Source: Xanthobacteraceae bacterium
Lineage (GTDB): Bacteria > Pseudomonadota > Alphaproteobacteria > Rhizobiales > Xanthobacteraceae
NCBI GenBank assembly: GCA_031291445.1
Contig: JARLJA010000188.1
Coordinates: 1-64,000 of the forward strand
Length of the DNA stretch: 64,000 nt
Reading direction: 5' to 3'
The notes under the pieces were generated by a model. The model saw only the letters and a list, made by a program, of their open reading frames with translations. It searched no databases and had not been told where the DNA came from. Of this stretch, positions 1-9,077 are shown one piece after another. A program made the translations under genes and the position numbers. Numbering within the stretch: position 1 is the first letter of the stretch; each line of letters starts with the position of its first letter.

Positions 1-220
1 AGAGCAGCCGCAAGGCCGAGCAGCGCTGGCCGGCGGAGCGGAAGGCGGAAGCGATCACGTCGTCGGTCACCTGCTCGGGCAGCGCGGTGGCGTCGACGAT
101 CATGGCGTTGATGCCGCCGGTCTCGGCGATCAAGGTTGCGATCGGACCATCCTTGCCGGCGAGCGCGCGGTTGATGAGGCGCGCCACTTCGGTCGAGCCG
201 GTGAAGGCGACGCCGGCATC
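1..220 (-). pseudogene. putA: 5'-truncated putA-type aldehyde dehydrogenase fragment (continues left of window)
   Basis: Read on the minus strand, this stretch encodes about 73 residues of the catalytic core of the P5C dehydrogenase half of PutA. They include FTGSTEVAR, the general-base segment IAETGGINAM and the nucleophile segment SAGQRCSALR. By eye about 60 of 73 residues match the plus-strand copy at roughly 690-910 of this same window, so this is a paralogous or duplicated segment in opposite orientation. Homology starts abruptly near base 217, in mid-domain, so the 5' end of the gene is missing. The frame runs off the left edge, so its 3' end cannot be judged. It could be a broken second putA copy, one side of an inversion breakpoint, or a chimeric assembly join. 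Confidence 0.7.
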
Positions 221-1529
221 CGCGCGCGCCGCGGCGCTGCGGACCGCGGCCGACCTGATCGAGGACGCCCGGCCGCGCCTGATCGCGCTGCTCCAGCGCG
301 AAGGTGGCAAGACCCTCGACGACGCGGTGGCCGAGGTCCGCGAGGCGGTCGACTATTGCCGCTACTACGCCGCCGAGGGCGAGCGGCTGTTCGGCGCCGG
401 CCAGGTGCTGCCGGGACCCACCGGCGAGAGCAACGTGCTGTGCCTGCGCGGGCGCGGCGTGTTCGTCGCCATCTCGCCGTGGAATTTCCCGCTCGCCATC
501 TTTCTCGGCCAGGTCGCGGCGGCCCTGATGGCGGGCAATGCGGTGGTGGCCAAGCCGGCGGAGCAGGCCCCGCTGGTCGCCGCCGAGGCGGTGCGGATCC
601 TGCATCGCGCCGGGGTGCCGGCCGCCGTGCTGCATCTGGTCGTGGGTGACGGTGCGGTCGGCGCCGCGCTGGTGGCGCATCCGCGCGTCGACGGCGTGGT
701 GTTCACCGGCTCGACCGAGGTGGCGCGCACCATCAACCGGACGCTCGCCGCCAACGACGGCGCCATCGTGCCCCTGATCGCCGAGACCGGCGGCATCAAC
801 GCCATGATCGTCGACGCCACCGCCCTGCCGGAGCAGGTCGCCGACGACGTCGTGAGCTCGGCGTTCCGCTCGGCCGGCCAGCGCTGTTCGGCGCTGCGCC
901 TGCTGTTCGTGCAGGACGACGTCGCCGACCGCATGATCGAGATCATCGTCGGTGCCGCGCGCGAGCTCGCGATCGGCGATCCACGCGATCCCGCGACCCA
1001 GGTCGGCCCGGTGATCGACGCCGACGCCAAGGCGCGCCTCGACGCCCATGTCGCGGCCATGATGGCAACCGCCCGCCTGCGTCATGCCGGGGTTGCGCCC
1101 GCGACCGGCACCTATGTCGCGCCGCATGTGTTCGAGCTCGCCACCGCGGACCAGCTTGCCGGGGAGGTGTTCGGCCCGATCCTCCACGTGGTGCGCTACC
1201 CGGCCTCGGCGCTCGACGACGTCATCGCGGCGATCGCGGAGAGCGGCTATGCGCTGACGCTCGGTGTCCACTCGCGCATCGAGGCAACCGTGCGACGGGT
1301 GATCGATCGCCTCGCCGTCGGCAACGTCTACGTCAACCGCAACATGATCGGCGCCGTGGTCGGGGTGCAGCCGTTCGGCGGCCACGGCCTGTCCGGCACC
1401 GGGCCCAAGGCGGGCGGCCCGAACTATCTGGCGCGGTTCGCCATCGAGCAGACGGTGACCGTCAATACGGCGGCGGCCGGCGGCAACACCGCGCTGATGA
1501 CCCGGGCCGACGACCGCGACTCCGCATGA
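207..1529 (+). pseudogene. putA: putA C-terminal fragment: delta-1-pyrroline-5-carboxylate dehydrogenase domain
   Basis: In intact PutA this domain oxidises glutamate semialdehyde/P5C to glutamate with NAD+, the second step of proline catabolism. The frame is open from base 87, but the first 40 codons are the antisense reading of the neighbouring minus-strand dehydrogenase fragment. Recognisable dehydrogenase sequence starts near 207 (ATPASARAAAL). The cofactor region (SPWNFPLAIF), general base Glu (IAETGG, codon 233 from base 87) and nucleophile Cys (GQRCS, codon 267) are present. The C-terminal PFGGHGLSGTGPKAGG and the ending EQTVTVNTAAAGGN are typical of short alphaproteobacterial PutA. 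The proline dehydrogenase half and the start of the aldehyde dehydrogenase domain are absent, so this is a 5'-truncated gene with no credible start. Whether any product is made is doubtful. Confidence 0.8.
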
Positions 1530-1630
1530 GGGGTATCGCGCGGTAACCGCGCCGCGATCTTGCCAGCGTCGACGTCCCTGCGATAACGAAGCCCCAGTAC
1601 CCCGAGTGTCTCGAAGTCGCGGAGCCCGCC

Positions 1631-1885
1631 ATGGATGAACTGAACGGCCGCATGATCGCCTGCCAGATCCTGATCGCCGGATTGATCGCGCGCGTCGCCA
1701 ACGATTCCTCGGATCCGCTGCGGTTTCTCAGCGATTTTCGCGATGAAATCCACGCGGTGGTGAAGGGAATCAGCATCGCGGGAATGGACGACACCGAGCG
1801 TGTCCGGCAGACGGCGCAACGCACCGTCGACGAACTGTTCGCGCTGATGAAGCCGCCGAGCGAGCCCGGCTCCCAGGCCGATTGA
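1631..1885 (+). CDS. small hypothetical protein (84 aa)
   Basis: Unrecognised soluble protein of 84 residues, mostly predicted helical, with no signal peptide, membrane segment or cysteine cluster. The ATG follows a weak GGAG-like purine run (cggagcccgcc). It lies alone between the putA fragment and the iron-uptake operon. Codon use (GC-rich third positions) looks like a real gene, and the reading frame is clean through a helical ANDSSDPLRFLSDFRDEI segment. Function unknown. Confidence 0.55.
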   Translation: MDELNGRMIACQILIAGLIARVANDSSDPLRFLSDFRDEIHAVVKGISIAGMDDTERVRQTAQRTVDELFALMKPPSEPGSQAD

Positions 1886-1939
1886 CGCCCCGCCGGGACG
1901 CTTTCGGCAGTCGTCCTTAACCGGTTTCCACCAAACAAG

Positions 1940-1956
1940 TTTAGAATCGTTTTGAT
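1940..1956. promoter_or_regulatory. candidate Irr-type iron control element (ICE-like) upstream of the siderophore receptor
   Basis: The bases tttagaatcgttttgat resemble the rhizobial ICE consensus TTTAGAA-N3-TTCTAAA: the left arm is perfect and the right arm matches 4 of 7. It sits about 140 bp before the TonB-dependent receptor, in an AT-richer stretch. Irr regulates iron genes through such boxes in Bradyrhizobium-type bacteria. The weak right arm makes this tentative. Confidence 0.35.
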
Positions 1957-2098
1957 CTGGAGCGATTCCAGCTCCGCGCGGGCGAGCTTAGACCTATTCG
2001 AATTGCTCCCGGCGCCGCACTGAGGAAAGACAAATCCGACGATTGATCGCGTCACACGCGATGCAATTGCGGTTGGCAGTTTTCTCGGGGGCTCTGGA

Positions 2099-4567
2099 AT
2101 GAACGCGATCAAGGCGCCACGGTCGTTGCGCTCGAACATCTTCGTCACGATCCCGGTCGACGCGGTCGACGGCAGCGTGGCCCGCAGGGTCACGACGGTT
2201 GCGGGCCTGATCGCGGTCGCCTCGATCGGCGGCGCCGAGGCCGAGACCGTCGCGCTTCCGCCGGTCAGCGTCGATGCCCCGGTGGCGCGGCCGCGGCCGG
2301 CCGCGAAGCCGACGCCGGACCAGACCCGGGTCCGCGACGCGCTGCGCCGCGCCGCGCAGCGCCAGCAGGCCGCGCAGGCCAAGCCGGTGCCCTATCCCAA
2401 CGCCGGCGGGCTCAACCCGCCCGATGCCAACCCCTACGCCGACGCCGCCTCGCCCTACAAGTCCGACCGGCTGGCGTCGAGCCGCTTCAGCGAGCCGATC
2501 GTCAACACGCCGAAGACCATCACGGTGCTCACCAAGGAACTGCTGGAGGACAAGAACGCCACCAGCCTGAAGGAGATCGGCCGCTCGACCGCCGGCGTCA
2601 CGCTCGGCAGCGGCGAGGGCGGCAACGCCTTCGGCGACCGCTTCTTCATCCGCGGTTTCGACGCGCGCAACGACATCTTCGTCGACGGCATCCGCGATCC
2701 CGCGGTCAGCATCCGCGAGAACTTCTTCACCGAGCAGGTCGAGATCCTGCGCGGCCCGGCATCGTCCTATGCCGGCCGCGGCACCGCCGGCGGCGCCATC
2801 AACATCGTCACCAAGCAGGCCACCGACCGCAATTTCTACGACGCCGAGAGCTCGTTCACCACCGACTCGGGAAAGCGGATCACGCTCGATCTCAACCAGG
2901 TGATCAGTCCGACCGTGTCGGTGCGGGCCGGCGGCATGGCGCAGGACGCGGGCGTCGCCGGGCGGGCGTTGACCACCGACGACCGCTGGGGCGCGTTCGT
3001 CGCGACCAGGTGGCAGCCGACCGACAGCTTCAAGACCACGGCGAGCTACGTACACACCTCTCTCAATGCGCTGCCGGATTTCGGCGTGCCCTACTATACC
3101 CAGGGCAACGTTCCGGTGACCGAAGTGGGTGTGCCGCGCAACACCTATTACGGCTTCGTCTATCGCGACTTCTCGAAGACCACCCAGGACATCGGTACGG
3201 TTACCGGCGAACTCAAGCTCGGCGACAGCCTGACCCTGAACAGCCGGTTGCGGGCCGAGCGCTCGGTTCTCAACTACATCGGCACCATTCCCGAGAGCCC
3301 GCTGACCACCAACCCCAACCCGCTGCTGTGGACCTTCACCGCCAATCCGCAGAGCCGCTACCAGGTCGCGGAAACGGTGGCGAGCCAGAACGACGCCACG
3401 GTGAAATTCGACACCGGGGCGTGGCGGCACACCGCGGTGGCGGGCGTCGAGCTCTCCAACGAAAACGTGTCGATCGACAAATACACCGGGCTGAGCTCGG
3501 AGGTGGTCGGCGCCGGTGCCTTCAGCGGCAGCGGCAGCCTGTCGGGGGCGTCGATCTTCTATCCGGACTACAATTTCACCCCGTTCCTCACCACGCCGTC
3601 GCTGACCGGAAACCCGTCGGTCGTCGATGTCGGCACCCGCGCGGTCTACCTGATCGACACCGCCAACTTCCGTGACCTCGTCATCCTCAACGGCGGGGTG
3701 CGGTACGACGACTACGCCATCACCGCGCACAACAACACCGTGAGCGCAGTGCCGCTCGACGACGGCCTGTTCAACTACAACGCCGGGGTGGTGCTGAAGC
3801 CGGTGCCGATCGCGAGCCTCTATGCCGCCTATGCCACCTCGGCCAATCCGACCGGCGCCGAGCTCGACGGCACGTCCTCCAACTACGGCGGCATCAGCCT
3901 GAACCTCAACCAGATCGCTCGCCAGACCTTCGGTCCCGAACGCAACAAGGCGGGCGAAGTCGGCACCAAATGGGAGCTGTTCGACCGCCGCCTGCTGCTG
4001 ACCGGCGCGCTGTTCCAGACCACCAAGGAGAATGCCCGCGAGGCCGGGACGGTGAACGGCGTCGCCAACACCATCGTCGCCGGCGCGGCCTATCGCGTCC
4101 GCGGCGTCGATCTCGAAGCCGCCGGCAAGATCAACGAGCGCTGGAGCGTGTTCGGCGGGCTGGTGCTGATGCAGTCGAAGATCACAGCGTCCAACGTGGC
4201 GCCGCCGGCGACCGCGGGCTACACCACCAATGTCGGCCTGCAACTCGCCAACATCGCCCACCAGTCCTTCAACATCCTGAGCAAGTACCAGCTGGGCGAC
4301 GGCTGGGAGCTCGGCGGCCAGGCCACCTTCCGCTCCAAGATCTATGGCGGCACGCTGCTCGCCGCCAACCAGGGCACCCAGCTGCCGAGCTACTGGCGTT
4401 TCGACGCCTTCGTCGAGAAGCAGGTGACCCCCAACCTCACCGCCAAGCTGTTCGTGAACAACGTCTTCAACAAGCTGTACTACGACGCGCTGTACCAGAG
4501 CGCGGCGCCGTTCGTGCTGGTGGCGCCGGGTCGCGTGGCCGGGCTGACCATGAGCGCGAAGTTCTGA
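2099..4567 (+). CDS. TonB-dependent siderophore receptor (catecholate/Fiu-like)
   Basis: Outer-membrane gated porin of 822 aa that imports a ferric siderophore using TonB energy. The N-terminal hydrophobic stretch [19 protein letters not shown] looks like a signal peptide with an AEA cleavage site. It lies unusually far in (about residues 32-50), so the true start may be later. The plug domain is clear at about 125-250: [35 protein letters not shown] and [19 protein letters not shown]. The rest is the beta-barrel, ending [12 protein letters not shown] with the C-terminal Phe expected for outer-membrane insertion. It heads an operon-like set with piuC-exbB-exbD-tonB, which fits iron-starvation induction. 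The substrate cannot be named, though the PiuC neighbour argues for a catecholate or related ferric siderophore. Confidence 0.93.
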   Translation: MNAIKAPRSLRSNIFVTIPVDAVDGSVARRVTTVAGLIAVASIGGAEAETVALPPVSVDAPVARPRPAAKPTPDQTRVRDALRRAAQRQQAAQAKPVPYPNAGGLNPPDANPYADAASPYKSDRLASSRFSEPIVNTPKTITVLTKELLEDKNATSLKEIGRSTAGVTLGSGEGGNAFGDRFFIRGFDARNDIFVDGIRDPAVSIRENFFTEQVEILRGPASSYAGRGTAGGAINIVTKQATDRNFYDAESSFTTDSGKRITLDLNQVISPTVSVRAGGMAQDAGVAGRALTTDDRWGAFVATRWQPTDSFKTTASYVHTSLNALPDFGVPYYTQGNVPVTEVGVPRNTYYGFVYRDFSKTTQDIGTVTGELKLGDSLTLNSRLRAERSVLNYIGTIPESPLTTNPNPLLWTFTANPQSRYQVAETVASQNDATVKFDTGAWRHTAVAGVELSNENVSIDKYTGLSSEVVGAGAFSGSGSLSGASIFYPDYNFTPFLTTPSLTGNPSVVDVGTRAVYLIDTANFRDLVILNGGVRYDDYAITAHNNTVSAVPLDDGLFNYNAGVVLKPVPIASLYAAYATSANPTGAELDGTSSNYGGISLNLNQIARQTFGPERNKAGEVGTKWELFDRRLLLTGALFQTTKENAREAGTVNGVANTIVAGAAYRVRGVDLEAAGKINERWSVFGGLVLMQSKITASNVAPPATAGYTTNVGLQLANIAHQSFNILSKYQLGDGWELGGQATFRSKIYGGTLLAANQGTQLPSYWRFDAFVEKQVTPNLTAKLFVNNVFNKLYYDALYQSAAPFVLVAPGRVAGLTMSAKF

Positions 4568-4578
4568 TCCCCGCGGTC

Positions 4579-4604
4579 GGCGGTCGGGATTTTTTCCCGC
4601 CGCC
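4579..4604 (+). terminator. hairpin between receptor and piuC genes (possible attenuator)
   Basis: GGCGG-T-CGGG pairs with CCCG-CCGCC around a loop containing six T, 12 bases after the receptor stop. The T run lies in the loop rather than after the stem, so it is more likely an mRNA-stability or partial-termination structure than a full terminator. It would let the receptor be made in excess over the TonB machinery. Confidence 0.4.
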
Positions 4605-4677
4605 GGCGGCACCGCAACAGGCTATGATCGCCCCCGCGCGGGTTCCATCGCAGCGGGCGCCAGCAATGGACGGTTCG

Positions 4678-5367
4678 ATGCTGATCTGTGTTCCCGACAT
4701 CCTGAGCAAGGCGCAGGTCGCGGAGTTTCGCCGCATCATGGACGCTGCCGAATGGGAAGACGGCCGCGCGACCGCGGGCGCGCAGTCGGCGCGGGTCAAG
4801 CACAACGAGCAGCTGCCGCCGCAGGGCGAGGTGGCGCGCGAGCTCGGCCGGCGGATCCTCGGCGCGCTCAGCGCGAGTCCGCGGTTCATCTCCGCCGCGA
4901 TCCCGCTGCGCGTCTTCCCGCCGCTGTTCAACCGCTATGCCGCGTCCGGCGGCCATCACTTCGGCATCCACGTCGACAACGCGGTGCGCGGCGATCCGCA
5001 CACCGGGCTGCGCATCCGCACCGACCTCTCGGTCACGCTGTTCCTGTCGGAGCCGGAGGATTACGATGGCGGCGAACTGGTGATCGAGGACCACTACGGC
5101 TCGCACGAGGTCAAGCTCGCGGCCGGCCACCTGGTGCTCTATCCGGCCACCAGCCTGCACATGGTGACGCCGGTGACCCGCGGCAGCCGGGTCGCGTCTT
5201 TCTTCTGGCTGCAGAGCATGGTACGCGACGCCCACGCCCGCAGCCTGATCTTCGATCTCGACACCGCGATCCAGGGGCTGGTCGGGCGGCTGGGACACGA
5301 CGACCCCGAAACGGTCAAATTGACCGGCATCTATCACAACCTGATCCGAACCTGGGCCGAGCTATGA
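4678..5367 (+). CDS. PKHD-type Fe(II)/2-oxoglutarate hydroxylase (PiuC family)
   Basis: Cytoplasmic dioxygenase of 229 aa, the usual size for the PiuC family, members of which sit beside catecholate siderophore receptors in many proteobacteria. The metal triad is visible: His98 and Asp100 (HHFGIHVDN) and His161 ([13 protein letters not shown]), with the following Arg for 2-oxoglutarate binding. The start at [11 protein letters not shown] matches the family N-terminus. An ATG four codons upstream (4666) is possible. The stop overlaps the exbB start (ATGA), indicating translational coupling. The physiological substrate is unknown for most members. Iron-siderophore handling is inferred from context. 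Confidence 0.9.
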   Translation: MLICVPDILSKAQVAEFRRIMDAAEWEDGRATAGAQSARVKHNEQLPPQGEVARELGRRILGALSASPRFISAAIPLRVFPPLFNRYAASGGHHFGIHVDNAVRGDPHTGLRIRTDLSVTLFLSEPEDYDGGELVIEDHYGSHEVKLAAGHLVLYPATSLHMVTPVTRGSRVASFFWLQSMVRDAHARSLIFDLDTAIQGLVGRLGHDDPETVKLTGIYHNLIRTWAEL

Positions 5368-6275
5368 ACAGCACCATGATCTTCAGAGGCGCGCGCCTGG
5401 CTGCGGTGGCCGTGGCGCTGGCGTGCGCGGTCGCGGGCCAGCCTGCGCGGGCCCAGCAGCAGCCGCCTCAGGCCGGCGCTGCCGCCGCAGTTCAGGCCCC
5501 CGCCGTCGCGCCGGCGCAACCAGCCGGGGATGGCGCGATCGGGACCACCGACGGCTCCGGCGGGGCGCCGCGGCCGTCCGTCGCGATCCCCCACGAGCTC
5601 TCGCCGTGGTCGATGTTCCTGTCGGCCGACATCATCGTCAAGTTCGTGATGATCGGGCTCGCCTTCGCCTCGCTGGTGACCTGGACGGTCTTCTTCGGCA
5701 AGTCGGTCGAGTTCACGCTGGTCAACCGGCGGCTGCGCCGCGCGCTCGACGCCATCGGCGAGGCGCGGTCGATCGCCGAGGCGCGGGTCGCGCTGGGCGC
5801 CGACTCGAGCGTGCTGTCGGCGCTGCTCGCCGCCGCGCTGCGCGAGGCGCGAATGTCGGCCGGGCTCTCGAGCGACACCGGCATCAAGGAGCGCGCGGCG
5901 TCGAGCTTCGCGGAAATCACCCGGGCGGAAGCCCGCAAGATGCGGTTCGGCATGGGCGTGCTCGCCACCATCGGCGCGACTTCGCCGTTCGTCGGCCTGT
6001 TCGGCACCGTCTGGGGCATCATGAACAGCTTCATCGGGATCTCGAAGTCGCAGACCACCAACCTCGCGGTGGTGGCGCCCGGCATCGCCGAGGCGCTGCT
6101 GGCCACCGCCATCGGCCTGGTAGCCGCGATCCCCGCGGTGATCATCTACAATCACTTCGCCCGCGTCGCCAAAGCCTATCTCGAACGCGTCAATCGCGCC
6201 TCGGGCGCCGCCGGCCGGCTGCTGTCGCGCGATCTCGACCGCGCCCATGGCGGCGCCGCGCGCGCGGCCGAGTAG
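5364..6275 (+). CDS. exbB: TonB-system biopolymer transport protein ExbB
   Basis: Inner-membrane proton-channel subunit (303 aa) that energises TonB together with ExbD. It has an N-terminal signal sequence ending ARAQQ, then an Ala/Pro/Gln-rich periplasmic extension of about 60 residues, common in alphaproteobacterial ExbB. Three membrane segments follow: near 90-115 ([18 protein letters not shown]), near 200-225 ([19 protein letters not shown]) and near 240-270 ([19 protein letters not shown]). The [13 protein letters not shown] motif is diagnostic of the MotA/TolQ/ExbB family. The start overlaps the piuC stop by four bases. Confidence 0.95.
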   Translation: MNSTMIFRGARLAAVAVALACAVAGQPARAQQQPPQAGAAAAVQAPAVAPAQPAGDGAIGTTDGSGGAPRPSVAIPHELSPWSMFLSADIIVKFVMIGLAFASLVTWTVFFGKSVEFTLVNRRLRRALDAIGEARSIAEARVALGADSSVLSALLAAALREARMSAGLSSDTGIKERAASSFAEITRAEARKMRFGMGVLATIGATSPFVGLFGTVWGIMNSFIGISKSQTTNLAVVAPGIAEALLATAIGLVAAIPAVIIYNHFARVAKAYLERVNRASGAAGRLLSRDLDRAHGGAARAAE

Positions 6276-6287
6276 CGGAGATCGCGG

Positions 6288-6755
6288 ATGGGCGTGACCT
6301 TCACCGATGTCGAGGACGACGATGATTTCGGCGAGACCCACGAAATCAACGTCACGCCGTTCATCGACGTCATCCTGGTGCTGCTGATCATCTTCATGGT
6401 CGCGGCGCCGCTGTCCACGGTCGACCTTCCCGTCGATCTGCCGTCGTCGTCGGCGACCGCGCAGAAGCGGCCCGACAAGCCGACCTACATTACCATCAAG
6501 TCCGATCTCGCGGTCGCGATCGGCGAGACGGCGGTGCGGCGCGCCGACCTGGTGCGCACCCTCGACGTCGCCGACGGCAACAAGGATCGGCGCATCTTCC
6601 TGCGCGCCGACCGCACGGTGCCCTATGGTGAGATGATGGACGTGCTGGAGCTGCTGCGCACCGGCGGCTATCTCAAGGTGGCGCTGGTCGCGCAGGAGGC
6701 GGCGCCCGGGACGGGATCGCAGGCCGCGCCGGCCGCATCCGCCGCAAAGCCGTGA
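6288..6755 (+). CDS. exbD: TonB-system biopolymer transport protein ExbD
   Basis: Partner of ExbB (155 aa): one transmembrane helix and a periplasmic domain. The motif [19 protein letters not shown] contains the conserved membrane aspartate used in proton translocation. A purine-rich site (gcggagatcgcgg) precedes the ATG, 12 bases after exbB. The C-terminus has an Ala-rich tail. Its stop overlaps the tonB start (GTGA), so the three energy-transduction genes are coupled. Confidence 0.95.
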   Translation: MGVTFTDVEDDDDFGETHEINVTPFIDVILVLLIIFMVAAPLSTVDLPVDLPSSSATAQKRPDKPTYITIKSDLAVAIGETAVRRADLVRTLDVADGNKDRRIFLRADRTVPYGEMMDVLELLRTGGYLKVALVAQEAAPGTGSQAAPAASAAKP

Positions 6756-7567
6756 CCGGCCGCGGCGTCGCCGTGCCGGCCTCCGCGCTCGCGCCCACCC
6801 CGCCGCGAGGCCTCTGGGTGCTGGCGGCTGCCGCCGCGGTCGCGCTCCATGTCGGCGTCGTGGTGCTGGCCCTGGTCGGGTTGAGCCCCGGCGACACCGA
6901 CGAAGACGCCGGCGCTCCGGGGATCGAGATCGGCATCGAACTCGCGGCGCCGCAGGGCGAGGTCCTGGACCTCCCGGTCGGGCCGGACAGCGAGGCCTCG
7001 GCCGCGTCCGCGGCCCAGGCCGAGCAGAAGCCGGTTCAGGAGGAACCGGACTTGCCGAAGGAAGTGCCGCACGAAGCGGCGGAGCCGGATCGCATGGTGT
7101 CGGCCACGGCCGTCGAGAAGCCCGAGGACAGCGATCCCAAGGCGCCTCCCGTGGCCACCGCGGCGGCCCGCGAGGCGGCGGCCTCGGAAGCCACCGCGAT
7201 GCCGACCTCGCAAACCGCGAAGCAGTCCGACCGGGCGGTGACCACGGCGCAGGGGGTCGGCGAGGCCAAGGCGCGCGCCCGTGCCACGTACGGGGGCGGC
7301 CTGTCGGCCCTGCTCAAGCGGCATCTGCGCTATCCGCCGGACCGGCTCGGCAAGGCGGCTCGCGTCGTCGTGACCTTCGCCATCGACCGCGGCGGCCACC
7401 TGTTGTCCTCGGCGGTCGTGAAGGGTTCGGGCGATGCCGCCTTCGATGCGGCGGCGCTGGCGATGCTCAAGCGCGCCGATCCGCTGCCGCCGCCCCCGGC
7501 GGAGATCGCCGACGACGGCCTGACCTTCACCGCGCCGGTCGACTTCAACGTCAAGGACCGCAAATAG
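6752..7567 (+). CDS. tonB: TonB protein
   Basis: Energy transducer (271 aa, GTG start) that spans the periplasm and contacts TonB-dependent receptors. After a short cytoplasmic segment comes one membrane anchor (about residues 22-48, [20 protein letters not shown]). A long Glu/Pro/Ala/Lys-rich linker runs to about 180. The C-terminal TonB domain begins at [20 protein letters not shown] and continues through [22 protein letters not shown]. The four-base overlap with exbD and position behind the receptor make it the dedicated TonB of this locus. Confidence 0.93.
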   Translation: MTGRGVAVPASALAPTPPRGLWVLAAAAAVALHVGVVVLALVGLSPGDTDEDAGAPGIEIGIELAAPQGEVLDLPVGPDSEASAASAAQAEQKPVQEEPDLPKEVPHEAAEPDRMVSATAVEKPEDSDPKAPPVATAAAREAAASEATAMPTSQTAKQSDRAVTTAQGVGEAKARARATYGGGLSALLKRHLRYPPDRLGKAARVVVTFAIDRGGHLLSSAVVKGSGDAAFDAAALAMLKRADPLPPPPAEIADDGLTFTAPVDFNVKDRK

Positions 7568-7728
7568 GCCCGGGCGCATTGCCCGCGAGCGGGCGCGGCC
7601 TCGCCCCATGGCCCGTCGGCACTCCGACTGAAAGTTGGAGCCTGGGCATATTTTCGGTTACTGTTCGATTCTGGCGGTTGGGTGGCTCTCCGTTTGCTCG
7701 CGCGGTTTGCCCGATTTAGCGGTCTCGA

Positions 7729-8691
7729 ATGCTGCTGGAAAAGTTCCCCTACTTTCAAACGGGCGATCTGGGAGAGCTCGCCAATCAATTCGAAACAGTG
7801 GCCTATGCGCGCATAGAAGCGGCGCGATTGCCTGATCGAGGAGCGGCCTTTCGCTCCAACAGCGTCCAGAGCCAGAAACTATCGCTGTACTCGGTCAAAA
7901 GTGATGCATCTCTCGATGTCGTCTTCCAGCCAGTCGACCGCCTCAGGGTCATTTTCCAGACGCACAGAAACAGCCGCATCATTCTCGGAGGCATGGAAGT
8001 CGATACCGGACCTCGGGCCGCGGGGTATATCATGTCGGAGGCGGTGGAAGCCCGGGAAATTCACCCGGAAGGCTATAGGAGCCTGATACTCCGCATTGAT
8101 TCCGGGGATCTGAGACGGACTCTCTGGTCGCTGTGCGGGGAAGAGACTATCGACCCGTTGCGCTTCGAGCAGCCCGATGTCTCCAATCAGATGTTCCGCC
8201 GCTTCATTCGAGATGCCGCCTTCCAGGCCGCCCATGAGCTCAATGTTGTCGACGGCAGGTTTCACGCCAGGCTGATCGAGGGGCTGCATGCGCTGATGCA
8301 GCTCCGCCTCCTGCTCTACCTTCCGCACAATCACAGCCATCTCTTCGAAGTCGCGACCCCGCGTCCAAGCCGGTCGCAACTCGTGCATGCCGAGGATTTC
8401 ATCGCCGAGAATTTCAGCAGACCGATCGATGTGGTTGCCATTGCCGCGGTGACGGGAGCCAGCGTGCGTTCCACTTTCAGGTACTTTCAACAGGTCCACG
8501 GCGAATCGCCGTATGCCTATTTGAAGCGAATTCGACTCGAGCGCGCTCGCGCGATGCTTGCGGACGGCGGAGCGTCAAGATCCGTCACGGAGGTCGCCCT
8601 GGCGTGCGGCTTTCACAGTCTTGGTCATTTCGCGCGCGCCTACATGCGGCGTTTCGGAGAGCTTCCGTCGGATACCGCGGCAAGACGCTGA
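7729..8691 (+). CDS. AraC-family transcriptional regulator
   Basis: DNA-binding regulator of 320 aa. The C-terminal third (about 225-318) is the AraC double helix-turn-helix: PIDVVAIAAVTGASVRSTFR, then GESPYAYLKRIRLERARAML and VTEVALACGFHSLGHFARAY. The N-terminal 200 residues form a cupin-like sensing domain of the type found in FeaR-like regulators (by overall pattern only). Base composition is lower in GC than the flanking operon, which hints at separate acquisition. The effector and targets are unknown, and no divergent metabolic gene adjoins it. Confidence 0.85.
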   Translation: MLLEKFPYFQTGDLGELANQFETVAYARIEAARLPDRGAAFRSNSVQSQKLSLYSVKSDASLDVVFQPVDRLRVIFQTHRNSRIILGGMEVDTGPRAAGYIMSEAVEAREIHPEGYRSLILRIDSGDLRRTLWSLCGEETIDPLRFEQPDVSNQMFRRFIRDAAFQAAHELNVVDGRFHARLIEGLHALMQLRLLLYLPHNHSHLFEVATPRPSRSQLVHAEDFIAENFSRPIDVVAIAAVTGASVRSTFRYFQQVHGESPYAYLKRIRLERARAMLADGGASRSVTEVALACGFHSLGHFARAYMRRFGELPSDTAARR

Positions 8692-8740
8692 CCGGCGTCG
8701 AGGCCGGCGCACTCGGTCGCTTCCGGATCCGTGGGTTGTT

Positions 8741-8817
8741 TCGAGCATGATCCGGAAAAGTGCAAACCTGTTGTCTGCAACTCATGCCCTCGGACTTGAT
8801 GCGGGGATCACGCTCGA
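8741..8817. repeat. degenerate intergenic palindromic repeat ('GAGCATGATCCGGAAAAGTG' type)
   Basis: TCGAGCATGATCC (8741-8753) and GGATCACGCTCGA (8805-8817) are inverted arms with one mismatch, and the left arm continues CGGAAAAGTG. This matches a repeat I recognise from many Bradyrhizobium/Rhodopseudomonas intergenic regions, here with a decayed centre. The rest of the 8692-9077 gap is AT-richer and shows no gene. It presumably holds the chemoreceptor promoter. Confidence 0.55.
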
Positions 8818-9077
8818 GAGATCATGATGCGCTTCGATTTCGCGGTATCATCATCCAGCGGACCAACGATTCCGGGCAAGACTGCGTTGGCCCGCAGCGA
8901 GGAAGTGGCACTTTCAGGGCGATCCTGGCCTGTTCGGGACTAAATTAAAATTAACGGAAATTGCGCATTGTTTTTGCCTCTGGCGGTCTGATGCGCGCCT
9001 CCAGCAGCACTCCGGTTGAAGCACATTTTTGAAGCGGACCGTTCTCTGAACTCATAATTTTGCGCGAGGCCTTCGCA

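Noticed and set aside
1994-4612. 872-codon open frame on the minus strand opposite the siderophore receptor
   Set aside because: Antisense of a clear TonB-dependent receptor; composition is Arg/Gly/Val-rich without any domain and there is no start site. It is a by-product of high GC third positions.
7581-7640. small hairpins after tonB (GCCCG...CGGGC and CTCCGACT...AGTTGGAG)
   Set aside because: Short stems with no T tail and one wobble pair; not strong enough to call a terminator or operator.
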